From an uncultured Lachnospiraceae bacterium (GTDB taxonomy: Bacteria > Bacillota > Clostridia > Lachnospirales > Lachnospiraceae): a stretch of 64,000 nt of DNA. Shown here one piece after another: positions 41,726 through 50,045 of the stretch (position 1 is its first letter; every line of letters starts with the position of its first letter). The DNA is taken from contig CAJUSJ010000011.1 of NCBI GenBank assembly GCA_910588865.1, forward strand, positions 1 through 64,000, read 5' to 3'. Position numbers and translations under genes: made by a program. A model generated the notes under the pieces. That model worked only from the letters and a program-made list of their open reading frames with translations. It made no database searches and was not told the origin of the DNA.

Positions 41726-43948
41726 CTACAGAATATCATTGATGTCGGATTTCAGCACATCTGCCTTTGGCCCGTACACAGCCTGTATCCCGTTATCCTT
41801 TTTCAAAAGCCCCAAAGCCCCCTCTGCCTTCCACTGGGGAAGCTCCGCCACCTTGGACGGATCTTTTACCGTGACCCTGAGCCTTGTCATACAGGCATCC
41901 ACCAGGGTAATGTTCTCTCTTCCTCCCAAAAGTCCGATGATCCTCTCTGCCTGAGAGTCTCCTCCCTTCCCGCCGGACTGACCCTGGGAGGAACCTCCTT
42001 CCTCGTCAGACCCTTCATCCGTATAGTTGCCCAGACGTCCCGGGGTAGCGAATTTCAGCTTGTCGATCATCACATAGGCCACAACATAGCCCACCGCGAA
42101 GAACGCGGCCACACAGATAACAAAATTGATCAGGTCGCCGGCCAGCCCTGCCTTCAAGGACATGGGAACTCTGGTAATAAACTCCAGGTTTCCGAAAGAG
42201 TGGAGCCTTAAGTGGATCATACCGGCCATGGCAAAGGCGCATCCCTGCAGCACAGCGTACACCACGTACAGCGGGAGGGCGCAGAACATAAACATAAACT
42301 CCAGGGGCTCCGTGACGCCTGTGAGGAACACCGCCAGCACAGTAGAGAAGAACATGGAGCGGTATCTCTGTCTCTTGTCCGGGTCCACCCTGCGGTACAT
42401 GGCCAGGGCAATGCCCAGAAGAAGGCCAGTGGCCCCGATCATCTGTCCCACCTTGAATCTGGCCGGAATCACATTGGTTATCAGATCCGTGTAAGCTGCC
42501 ATATTTCCAGCGTCTTTAAAGTTAATAAGGTCTGTCACCCACGCAAGCCACAGGGGATCCTGACCAAAGACCTGGGAACCCGCGTTGATCCCTGTCTGGA
42601 TGGTGTAGGTTCCTCCAAAGGAGGTGTAGTTCATAGGTATGGTCAGCATGTGATGAAGGCCGAAGGGAAGCAGAAGCCTCTCTAAGGTTCCATAGATAAA
42701 GGGAGCCAGCACCGGCGATGTGGAAGATGAGTTGGCGATCCACACGCCGAAATTGTTGATCCCTGTCTGAACCACCGGCCACACCAGGGCCAGCACCATG
42801 GAGACGATGACGGACCAGACAATCACCACCATGGGCACAAACCTTTTTCCGTTGAAAAATGCCAAAGCATCGGGAAGCTTTCTATAATTATAATACTTAT
42901 TGTAAATAATTCCACCTACAAATCCAGAAATAATTCCCACAAACACGCCCATATTCAGAGCCGGGGCCCCCAGCACGGAGGTAAAATAACCGTTCACCAG
43001 GATCTCCCTGCCAAACAAGGTGTGGGTTATGGCATCCGGATCGCTGAGCATATCCGCGGTGACACCGAACATGGCACCTGTAATACAGTTGATCAGGATA
43101 AAAGCGATCACCGCCGCGAACGCGCCGCCGGCCCGCTCCTTTGCCCAGGAACCGCCGATGGCCACCGCGAACAGGATATGAAGGTTGTTGATCACAGCCC
43201 AGCCGATATTTTCCATGGTGCTTCCGATCATCAGGATCATGCCAAGATCCGCCCCCGCCATCTGCACCAGCTTCCCAAGGCTGATCATCAACCCCGCTGC
43301 CGGCATGACGGCAATAACTACCATCAGCACCTTGCCCAGTTTCTGGAGAAAGTCAAAATTGATCTTGGGGCCGGCTGACTTTTTCTCATTTGACCCGGAG
43401 CCCTCAGCGGACATTTGCCGAGTCTCAGAGCCGCTCTCCGGCTTTGGCATCTCTTTCTCTGGCTCCTTTGCCGCTGTTACTGTGAGGACAGGGGTCTTTC
43501 CCCCTTCCACATCCCCCTCCCCGTATTCCAGGGTCTTTCCTTCCATGCCGCCGCACACCAGGACAGGAGTGATGGGATTGATCTGTTTTCGCGCCAGGGC
43601 CTCTAAGTCCACTTGAGCGATCAGGTCTCCCGCCTTCACCTTGTCTCCCGCTTTCACAAACACCTGGAAACACTCGCCTTTAAGGCCCACTGTCTCCAGT
43701 CCCACATGGATCAAAAGCTCCAGTCCGTCTTCTGTGCGGAACCCGTAGGCGTGGAGAGTCTCCGCCACCGACGCCACCTCACCGTCTACCGGGCTTGTGA
43801 TCCTGCCGTCTGACGGGATAATGGCGATCCCGTCGCCGATGATCTTTTGGGAGAACACAGGATCCGGAACCTGGTCCAGGGGCACTGCCCTCCCGGTCTC
43901 CGGAGACAGAATGGAGATTCTCATGGAATCATCTTTCTTGCTGCTCAT
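41726..43948 (-). CDS. PTS glucose/maltose-family EIIA-EIIC-EIIB fusion permease
   Basis: A 740-aa fusion in unusual A-C-B order. EIIA (Crr-like) occupies about 1-160: SPVDGEVASVAET and phosphorylatable His in LELLIHVGLETVGL. After a Ser/Glu-rich linker the EIIC domain spans about 205-600 (LPFGLHHMLTIPMNYTSFGG, VTEPLEFMFMFCALPLYVVY). A Gly/Ser-rich linker and EIIB (about 660-740, Cys in TLVDACMTRLRVTV) close the protein. MalQ downstream and a divergent LacI regulator point to maltose or another alpha-glucoside. The ATG follows AGAGGAGGTAATC. Confidence 0.9.
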   Translation of the reverse strand: MSSKKDDSMRISILSPETGRAVPLDQVPDPVFSQKIIGDGIAIIPSDGRITSPVDGEVASVAETLHAYGFRTEDGLELLIHVGLETVGLKGECFQVFVKAGDKVKAGDLIAQVDLEALARKQINPITPVLVCGGMEGKTLEYGEGDVEGGKTPVLTVTAAKEPEKEMPKPESGSETRQMSAEGSGSNEKKSAGPKINFDFLQKLGKVLMVVIAVMPAAGLMISLGKLVQMAGADLGMILMIGSTMENIGWAVINNLHILFAVAIGGSWAKERAGGAFAAVIAFILINCITGAMFGVTADMLSDPDAITHTLFGREILVNGYFTSVLGAPALNMGVFVGIISGFVGGIIYNKYYNYRKLPDALAFFNGKRFVPMVVIVWSVIVSMVLALVWPVVQTGINNFGVWIANSSSTSPVLAPFIYGTLERLLLPFGLHHMLTIPMNYTSFGGTYTIQTGINAGSQVFGQDPLWLAWVTDLINFKDAGNMAAYTDLITNVIPARFKVGQMIGATGLLLGIALAMYRRVDPDKRQRYRSMFFSTVLAVFLTGVTEPLEFMFMFCALPLYVVYAVLQGCAFAMAGMIHLRLHSFGNLEFITRVPMSLKAGLAGDLINFVICVAAFFAVGYVVAYVMIDKLKFATPGRLGNYTDEGSDEEGGSSQGQSGGKGGDSQAERIIGLLGGRENITLVDACMTRLRVTVKDPSKVAELPQWKAEGALGLLKKDNGIQAVYGPKADVLKSDINDIL

Positions 43949-43969
43949 ACGATTACCTCCTCTATTTTA

Positions 43970-44240
43970 TTGCGCAGTTTGCATTGTATATTATGCAATA
44001 TTTGCGCATTTCATTGCAATAAATATATATCGTTTGCATACAAATTGCAAGCTTTTTCATATTTTTTCCAATCTTTCTCCGTTTATCACAATTTATCCCC
44101 TGAATTTTTGTGCATTATACATAATTTCATTTTATCAATTTCTGATTTCCAGCGTTCTCTTAATTTCTTACGCAATTCTATCTTTATATTTTTGCGCTTT
44201 ATTGCATCATTTTTGCGCTCATTAACATTTCTATTTGCGC
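43970..44240. promoter_or_regulatory. AT-rich control region with about a dozen TTGCGC/TTGCAA half-sites
   Basis: The divergent PTS/lacI interval repeats a TTGCRY-type core: 43970, 43979, 43993 (inverted), 44001, 44013, 44033, 44044, 44170 (inverted), 44191, 44201, 44212 and 44234. Several are paired as inverted repeats, for example TTGCAT (43979-43984) with ATGCAA (43993-43998). LacI-family proteins bind such palindromes with a central CG or short spacer, so these are likely sites for the divergent regulator. Confidence 0.55.
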
Positions 44241-44248
44241 GACTTCAT

Positions 44249-44277
44249 TTGACTTTTCTTTTATTATCCCCTACAAT
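44249..44277 (+). promoter_or_regulatory. lacI-type regulator promoter
   Basis: TTGACT (44249-44254), 17-bp spacer, TACAAT (44272-44277), immediately downstream of the half-site cluster and 69 bp before the regulator start. Confidence 0.75.
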
Positions 44278-44346
44278 AAATTTAAGTATAACCACGGACA
44301 TGTGGCCATGGGCATATGGAAAATTTTTCAGGAGGCATCTGATATT

Positions 44347-45384
44347 ATGGCAGTTACCATCAAAGAAGTGGCGGCTCTCGCGGGAGTATCGCCGTCAACT
44401 GTATCCAGAACATGCAAAGACAATCCCTCCATCAGCGAAGAGACCAAAGAAAAAGTGCGGCGGGCCATGGCCCAGCTCGGCTATGAGCCTGGATTTTCCT
44501 CTCAAGCTGTCCCTTCCCAGCCTCAGACCGCCAGAACCATCGGCATTATCCTGCCTCCCTCCCAGAAAGAGACTTATGAAAATTCCTTTTATCTGGAAGC
44601 CATCCGGGGAATCAGCCAGTTCTGCGGCCACCGCCAGTATATCAACACCGTCATCACCGGGCAGGACGAGGATGAGCTTTTAAGGGTCATCCAGACCCTT
44701 GTCAGAGGCAATCAGGTGGACAGCTTTATCCTCCTGTACTCCAGACAGCAGGACCCGGTTATGGACTACCTCTACAGCGAAGGCCTTCTTTACGTGCTCA
44801 TCGGAAAGGCCTACCAGTATGCCAATCAGACCATCTACATTGACAATGACAATCTTCTGGCCGGGCAGGAGGCCACGGAATACTTAATCCGGCTGGGACA
44901 CAGAAAGATCGCCTACTTGGGCAGCGACAGCAGTCTCATGTTTTCCGCTGACCGCAAAGCCGGATACCAGACAGCCCTGTCTCTCCACCAGATCTCCCAA
45001 AGGCCCGGGTACTGCCTGGAAGTTCCCTCTGTTCCCAAGGAAGGGTCGGGCCAGCTTCACAGCCTCCTCAAAGGTCCTGACCGCCCCACAGCCATTGTAG
45101 TCAGCGATGACATCCTGGCTGTGGCCTTGGAGAGAGTCTGCCTGGAGACAGGGCTGTCCATACCAGAGGACTTGTCCATTATCTCCTTCAACAACTCTCT
45201 TCTTGCCCGGCTAACCTCGCCTCAGCTGACCTCCATTGACGTAAATTCCTGTCAGCTGGGCATTGAGGCGGCCTCCCAGATCATCAACCACATTGAGAAT
45301 CCTAACCTTCTGGCCACCAAGATCATTGTTCCCCATCACCTGGTGGAGAGGGACAGCTGCCGGGCCTGGAATGAGGGAATATGA
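44347..45384 (+). CDS. LacI-family transcriptional regulator of the maltose PTS operon
   Basis: A 345-aa repressor. The N-terminal LacI HTH is VTIKEVAALAGVSPSTVSR with a following hinge. A periplasmic-binding-type effector domain covers about 65-340 (TARTIGIILPPSQ, IDNDNLLAGQEATEYLIRLG, VVSDDILAVALERV). I choose the ATG at 44347-44349; GGAGG is 11 bases upstream, slightly far. It is divergent from the PTS gene and probably binds the repeated half-sites between them. Confidence 0.92.
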   Translation: MAVTIKEVAALAGVSPSTVSRTCKDNPSISEETKEKVRRAMAQLGYEPGFSSQAVPSQPQTARTIGIILPPSQKETYENSFYLEAIRGISQFCGHRQYINTVITGQDEDELLRVIQTLVRGNQVDSFILLYSRQQDPVMDYLYSEGLLYVLIGKAYQYANQTIYIDNDNLLAGQEATEYLIRLGHRKIAYLGSDSSLMFSADRKAGYQTALSLHQISQRPGYCLEVPSVPKEGSGQLHSLLKGPDRPTAIVVSDDILAVALERVCLETGLSIPEDLSIISFNNSLLARLTSPQLTSIDVNSCQLGIEAASQIINHIENPNLLATKIIVPHHLVERDSCRAWNEGI

Positions 45385-45422
45385 TCTTTCTTCCCCCGCG
45401 GTCTTCCCTCAAACGGGAATAA

Positions 45423-45518
45423 GGCTGCCGCGAAACACCGCTCCTATACAAGGCACAGACGATCCCAGCACAATGGGAAAGGTCTTATCTTGCATACAGC
45501 GGCCATTTCACGGCAGCC
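45423..45518. terminator. long inverted repeat between lacI-type gene and flavodoxin gene
   Basis: GGCTGCCGCGAAA (45423-45435) and TTTCACGGCAGCC (45506-45518) match with one G-U/C-A difference across a 70-nt loop, between convergent genes. It probably serves as a bidirectional transcription end, although T-tracts are weak. Confidence 0.45.
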
Positions 45519-45547
45519 TCAGTCAGACTTTTCTATCCTTCATCTTG

Positions 45548-45976
45548 CTATTTTGCCAGCTCTTCTCCCAGCTTTCTGCAGGCCTCCAGGGCCTCATCGT
45601 CCGGCGTGTTGTTGGCAATCACTCCCTGACCACCCACGATAGTGGCCCCGGCGTTTTCCATGCGCTCACACCACAGACGCATCCACTCTCCGTCTCCCCA
45701 GTCGTAAGAACCGAACAGCCCGATGGTTTTCCCTGACACCGAACCTTCCAGGGCGGAAACAAAGGGTTCCATCTCTCCCTCCTCCAGCTCCTCTGATCCC
45801 ATAGCGGGACAGCCAAGAGCGAAAACCGCCTCGTCTTTAAGCATATCCGCTGAAGCGGACCCTACCTCCATGACCACTCCGTGGGCTCCCTTGCCGTCAA
45901 TTCCTGCCGCCACGGCCTGAGCCATGGCCTCTGTGTTGCCTGTTTGGCTCCAATAGATTACATAAATATCTTTCAT
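45548..45976 (-). CDS. flavodoxin
   Basis: A 142-aa short-chain flavodoxin with FMN phosphate-binding loop YWSQTGNTEAMAQAV, the 50s-60s loop GCPAMGSEELEEGEMEPF and the GSYDWGDGEWMRLW segment. It replaces ferredoxin as electron carrier when iron is scarce. I choose the ATG at 45974-45976 behind AAGGAGG. It lies 62 bp downstream of the DUF3793 gene and is probably controlled by the palindromic sites upstream of that gene. Confidence 0.93.
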   Translation of the reverse strand: MKDIYVIYWSQTGNTEAMAQAVAAGIDGKGAHGVVMEVGSASADMLKDEAVFALGCPAMGSEELEEGEMEPFVSALEGSVSGKTIGLFGSYDWGDGEWMRLWCERMENAGATIVGGQGVIANNTPDDEALEACRKLGEELAK

Positions 45977-46038
45977 GTCTTTATTTCCTCCTTCCGCCAT
46001 CCTCTCCGGCGTGTTTTTGCCGCTGAACGCGGCCTTTT

Positions 46039-46629
46039 TCAGGACACCGCGATCTGGTTAAGCCGGTATCCCGCCATAATCTCTTCCATAGCCAGTTCCC
46101 GGGCTTCATCGTACCAGGCAAAGATTTTTTCCGCTTTCTCCCTGTTATGGTATACTTTCCAGTATTTCTCCAGCAGACAGTTTTTTCCTCTATTTTCGAT
46201 AAATCCTTTCACATCTTCAACCGGATATTCCAGGATCACTCCCAGCTCATGGGGAAATCCCTGTCTGTTTCTGACATACTCCGCATACTGTTTCCGAAGC
46301 CTTGTGATAACCGCCGGGACACGAATGTCATCGTAACCCTGGCTTTCCAGGAACTTTCGCACCTGTTCTTTCATAAGATGCTCTCTCAGTTTCTCATAGC
46401 GATAGAGCAGAAGGACTTCCCTCCCTCCCTGAGCTGACAGCAGGACGCACAGGATATTGCTGCCTTTTAAGGATCTCACAAGCCTTTTCCATGTCCCCCT
46501 CTCCGCTGTCATGATGTTGGAAATCTTGATCCCCTTCAGCACAGGGGCACAATGGCTGGCCACAAAAAATCCAAGTCTGGATTCCAGACTGCATTGATCT
46601 AAAAATGCTAACATGGTCTCCGCCGACAT
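46039..46629 (-). CDS. DUF3793 family protein
   Basis: A 196-aa protein with the DUF3793 signature FPHELGVILEYPVEDVKGFI followed by GKNCLLEKYWKVYH and a C-terminal helix. The function is unknown. In Firmicutes it is repeatedly found beside flavodoxin and iron-uptake genes, which suggests a role in iron limitation. GAGGAG precedes the ATG. It is the first gene of the pair with flavodoxin. Confidence 0.85.
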   Translation of the reverse strand: MSAETMLAFLDQCSLESRLGFFVASHCAPVLKGIKISNIMTAERGTWKRLVRSLKGSNILCVLLSAQGGREVLLLYRYEKLREHLMKEQVRKFLESQGYDDIRVPAVITRLRKQYAEYVRNRQGFPHELGVILEYPVEDVKGFIENRGKNCLLEKYWKVYHNREKAEKIFAWYDEARELAMEEIMAGYRLNQIAVS

Positions 46630-46685
46630 CCTGTTTTGCTCCTCCTCTCCATGACTATGTTCTCCGAAACAGAGAAAACTATGTG

Positions 46686-46739
46686 GTTAGTTATTGCTAA
46701 CTTGTATCCTATATTAGCATATGCTAACTCATTTTTCAA
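46686..46739 (-). promoter_or_regulatory. promoter with two palindromic operators (iron-repressor type)
   Basis: On the minus strand, TTGAAA (46734-46739) and TAATAT (46711-46716) are 17 bp apart. TTAGCATATGCTAA (46714-46727) is a perfect 14-bp palindrome overlapping spacer and -10. A second related site, GTTAG-N6-CTAAC (46686-46701), lies 28 bp downstream. The TTAGC/GCTAA half-sites resemble DtxR/IdeR-type boxes. Flavodoxin as target supports iron control. Confidence 0.7.
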
Positions 46740-46919
46740 GAGGTCATCCTGTACATCTTTTCTCAACAAGCTTTCCTTACGGTTATACCCCATGACAGCT
46801 GACAAACTTCCTTGCGGGGAATTTAAAAATATGGTAAACTAAGTTGTGCGTTAGATTTTTCTGACATTACGGGAAATCTCTGGAACCAACGGCCAATTAT
46901 CACGGAAGGGAATATATCT

Positions 46920-48398
46920 ATGAAAACAGGATTTGACAATCAGAAGTACGAGACCACGCAATCAGAGCATATCCGGCAGCGGATCAGTCAATTCGGAAAC
47001 AAGCTCTATCTGGAATTTGGCGGAAAACTGTTTGACGACTACCACGCCTCCAGGGTTCTCCCTGGTTTTGCCCCTGACAGCAAGCTGCAGATGCTGATGC
47101 AGCTTGCCGACCAGGCGGAGATCGTGGTGGCCATCAATGCCGCTGACATCGAAAAGAACAAGATCCGCTATGATCTGGGAATCACCTATGATGTGGATGT
47201 GCTGCGCCTGATCCAGTCTTTCCAGGACCGGGGACTGTATGTGGGCAGCGTAGTGATCACTCAGTACACCGGACAGCCTGCCGCTGATCTCTTCAAAGAA
47301 AAGTTAGAGCGCATGGGCATCCGGGTCTACCGGCATTACCGCATAGAAGGTTATCCCAACAACATTCTCACCATTGTAAGCGACAATGGTTTTGGAAAAA
47401 ATGATTACATAGAAACCTCCAGACCTTTAGTCATCGTCACAGCGCCGGGGCCGGGAAGCGGCAAGATGGCCACCTGCCTGTCCCAGCTCTACCACGAAAA
47501 CCGCCGGGGCATCAAGGCGGGATACGCGAAATTTGAGACCTTTCCCATCTGGAACCTGCCCTTAAAGCACCCTGTGAACCTGGCCTACGAGGCAGCTACC
47601 GCTGATCTCAATGATGTCAATATGATCGATCCCTTCCACTTAGAGGCCTACGGGGAAACCGCTGTCAATTACAACCGGGATGTGGAGATCTTCCCTGTGC
47701 TGGGGGCCATATTTGAAGGCATCTACGGCTCCAGCCCCTACAAGTCCCCCACAGACATGGGGGTCAACATGGCCGGCAACTGCGTCATTGATGACGAGGC
47801 CTGCCGGGAAGCCTCCCTCCAGGAGATCATCCGCCGCTACTACCACGCGTTAAACCGCCTGGCCAGGGGAGAAGGCTCCCAGGATGAAGTGTTTAAAATC
47901 GAACTTCTTATGAAACACTCCAGGATCACTGCCAGGGACCGGAAAGTGGCTGTGGCTGCCAATGAGAAGGCAGAACAGAGCCAGTCCCCTTCCGCGGCCA
48001 TGGAACTGCCCGACGGCCGGATCGTCACGGGAAAGACCAGCAGCCTCTTAGGTTCCTCCGCTGCCTTGCTTCTCAATGCCGTCAAGGCTTTAGGGGAGAT
48101 CCCTGACAATATTCATCTCATTGCCCCATCAGCCATCGAACCGATCCAGAAACTGAAAGTCAACTACTTTGGCAGCAAAAACCCAAGGCTCCACACCGAT
48201 GAGGTGCTCATCGCCCTGTCCATGTGCGCCGCCACAGACGAAAATGCCCAGAAAGCCTTAGATCAGCTGTCCAAACTGAAAGGCTGCCAGGCCCACACCT
48301 CCGTGATGCTGTCCAACGTGGATATCCACACCTTCCAGCGCCTGGGCGTGGAGCTGACCAGCGAGCCTATCTTTGAGCACAACAAGATCTATCGGTGA
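46920..48398 (+). CDS. DUF1846 family protein
   Basis: A 492-aa protein matching DUF1846 over its full length: GNKLYLEFGGKLFDDYHASR, DNGFGKNDYIETSRPL, the nucleotide-like loop TAPGPGSGKMATCLSQLY and DMGVNMAGNCVIDDEAC. Crystal structures of the family exist, but its reaction is not established to my knowledge; the APGPGSGK loop suggests nucleotide or phosphate binding. AAGGG precedes the ATG. It is monocistronic, ending in a strong hairpin. Confidence 0.9.
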   Translation: MKTGFDNQKYETTQSEHIRQRISQFGNKLYLEFGGKLFDDYHASRVLPGFAPDSKLQMLMQLADQAEIVVAINAADIEKNKIRYDLGITYDVDVLRLIQSFQDRGLYVGSVVITQYTGQPAADLFKEKLERMGIRVYRHYRIEGYPNNILTIVSDNGFGKNDYIETSRPLVIVTAPGPGSGKMATCLSQLYHENRRGIKAGYAKFETFPIWNLPLKHPVNLAYEAATADLNDVNMIDPFHLEAYGETAVNYNRDVEIFPVLGAIFEGIYGSSPYKSPTDMGVNMAGNCVIDDEACREASLQEIIRRYYHALNRLARGEGSQDEVFKIELLMKHSRITARDRKVAVAANEKAEQSQSPSAAMELPDGRIVTGKTSSLLGSSAALLLNAVKALGEIPDNIHLIAPSAIEPIQKLKVNYFGSKNPRLHTDEVLIALSMCAATDENAQKALDQLSKLKGCQAHTSVMLSNVDIHTFQRLGVELTSEPIFEHNKIYR

Positions 48399-48412
48399 TC
48401 TGTCCGTATATA

Positions 48413-48487
48413 GACAAAACCGGCACCGGGCCCCAGGCCTTGGGTAAATCCGTACCCAACCCCTGGCGGCGCGGTGCCGGTTTTGTC
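48413..48487. terminator. strong bidirectional terminator after the DUF1846 gene
   Basis: Perfect 16-bp arms GACAAAACCGGCACCG (48413-48428) and CGGTGCCGGTTTTGTC (48472-48487). The interior can form a further CCAGG/CCTGG hairpin. The TTTTG tail on one side and AAAAC on the other let it serve both this gene and convergent gltD. Confidence 0.85.
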
Positions 48488-48530
48488 ATGGCAGGTTCTT
48501 TATGGGCCCCTCAAAGGGCGGCTTTCCGGC

Positions 48531-50018
48531 CTACATGAGATTGGTATACCCCATAAGCCCTCTGTCCACTTCCCTGGCCGCCTCTCTTCCTTCCCGGATG
48601 GCCCACACCACAAGAGACTGGCCCCTGCGCATATCCCCGGCAACAAACACATGGTCCACGTTGGTCTTATAGCTGTCCCTCTCCGCGGCTACATTTCCCT
48701 TTGTATCCAGCTTCACCCCAAAGGCATCCGCCACATATTTCTGGCTTCCCGCAAATCCTGCCGCGATGAGAACCAGGTCCGCGGCGATCTCTCCCTCGCT
48801 TCCGGCCACAGGGACCATCCCCGGCTTCCCTGTCTTTGGATCCTTGGTCCTCTCCACCTTCACAAGTACCGCTCCCCGGACTTTCCCGCTCTTGTCTTTC
48901 TTAAATTCCTTCACCGTGGTCTCATAGACCCTGGGATCTTTCCCGAACACGGCAATGGCCTCCTCCTGGCCGTAATCCGTCTTACAGACCCTGGGCCACT
49001 CCGGCCAGGTGTTGTCCTGTGCCCGGGTGTCCGGAAGCTTTGGCATCATCTCCAGCTGGGTCACAGAGGCGCACCCCTGGCGGATCACGGTACCCACACA
49101 GTCATTTCCCGTGTCTCCGCCGCCGATGACCACCACATGCTTTCCCTTTGCCGAAATAAACTTTCCGTCTGCCAGGCCCGAATCCAGAAGGCTCTTTGTG
49201 GTGGCTTTTAAAAAATCCACGGCAAAGTAAATGCCCTCCGCCTCCCTTCCCGGCACCTGGATGTCTCTTGGACTGGAGGCTCCGCAGGCCAGTATGACGC
49301 TGTCAAATTCTTTCAGGAGCCTGGCTGCCTTGTAGTCTTTTCCCACATTTACATTGGTCTCAAAAACAACGCCCTCCGCCTTCATAACCTGAAGCTTGCG
49401 GTCAACAATGGTTTTCTCCAGCTTCATGTTGGGGATGCCGTACATGAGAAGGCCGCCTGCCCGGTCTTCCCGCTCAAATACCGTCACGCTGTGACCTCTC
49501 TTGTTCAGCTGGTCAGCTGCCGCCAGCCCCGCGGGGCCGGAACCCACCACCGCCACTTTTTTTCCCGTCCGTATCCTGGGAGGCCTGGCTGCCGCCAGCC
49601 CCTGGACGTAGGCCTGCTCAATGACCGCGTACTCGTTTTCCTTAATGCTTACAGGGTCTCCGTTAAGCCCGCAGGTACATGCCGCCTCACAGGGAGCCGG
49701 ACACACCCTGGAGGTAAACTCAGGGAAACTGTTGGTTCTCTTCAGGCGGTTGTAGGCCTGAGCCCAGTTGCCGCTGTAGATCAGATCATTCCACTCCGGA
49801 ATCAGGTTGTTTAAGGGACAGCCGGAGGTCATCCCTTTCATCATCATTCCGGCCTGGCAGAAGGGAACTCCGCACTCCATGCACCTGGCTCCCTGACGCC
49901 TCTGCTCCTCCTGGCTTAAGGGAGTGTGGAACTCCTTATAATTTTTAATCCGGTTTTTCGGCTCCGCCGCCTGGCTGGTTACTCTCTCATATTCTAAAAA
50001 GCCCGTTGGCTTTCCCAT
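48531..50018 (-). CDS. gltD: glutamate synthase (NADPH), small subunit
   Basis: A 495-aa protein. The N-terminal ferredoxin-like Cys clusters are CMECGVPFCQAG, GCPLNNLIPEWND and CPAPCEAACTCG. An FAD-binding GSGPAGLAAADQL and an NADPH-binding VVIGGGDTGNDCVG follow. It delivers electrons from NADPH to GltB to convert glutamine and 2-oxoglutarate to two glutamates. It starts 27 bp after gltB. Confidence 0.95.
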   Translation of the reverse strand: MGKPTGFLEYERVTSQAAEPKNRIKNYKEFHTPLSQEEQRRQGARCMECGVPFCQAGMMMKGMTSGCPLNNLIPEWNDLIYSGNWAQAYNRLKRTNSFPEFTSRVCPAPCEAACTCGLNGDPVSIKENEYAVIEQAYVQGLAAARPPRIRTGKKVAVVGSGPAGLAAADQLNKRGHSVTVFEREDRAGGLLMYGIPNMKLEKTIVDRKLQVMKAEGVVFETNVNVGKDYKAARLLKEFDSVILACGASSPRDIQVPGREAEGIYFAVDFLKATTKSLLDSGLADGKFISAKGKHVVVIGGGDTGNDCVGTVIRQGCASVTQLEMMPKLPDTRAQDNTWPEWPRVCKTDYGQEEAIAVFGKDPRVYETTVKEFKKDKSGKVRGAVLVKVERTKDPKTGKPGMVPVAGSEGEIAADLVLIAAGFAGSQKYVADAFGVKLDTKGNVAAERDSYKTNVDHVFVAGDMRRGQSLVVWAIREGREAAREVDRGLMGYTNLM

Positions 50019-50045
50019 GGTCTCGCCACTCTCCTCTCTGCCCTT

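Noticed and set aside
43847..44683. 278-codon plus-strand frame across the PTS/lacI interval
   Set aside because: It crosses the AT-rich control region and the lacI HTH in another frame; the Phe/Leu/Ile-rich product is not protein-like.
46608..46805. 65-codon minus-strand frame over the flavodoxin/DUF3793 promoter
   Set aside because: It runs through the promoter and both palindromes, has no ribosome binding site, and overlaps the DUF3793 start.
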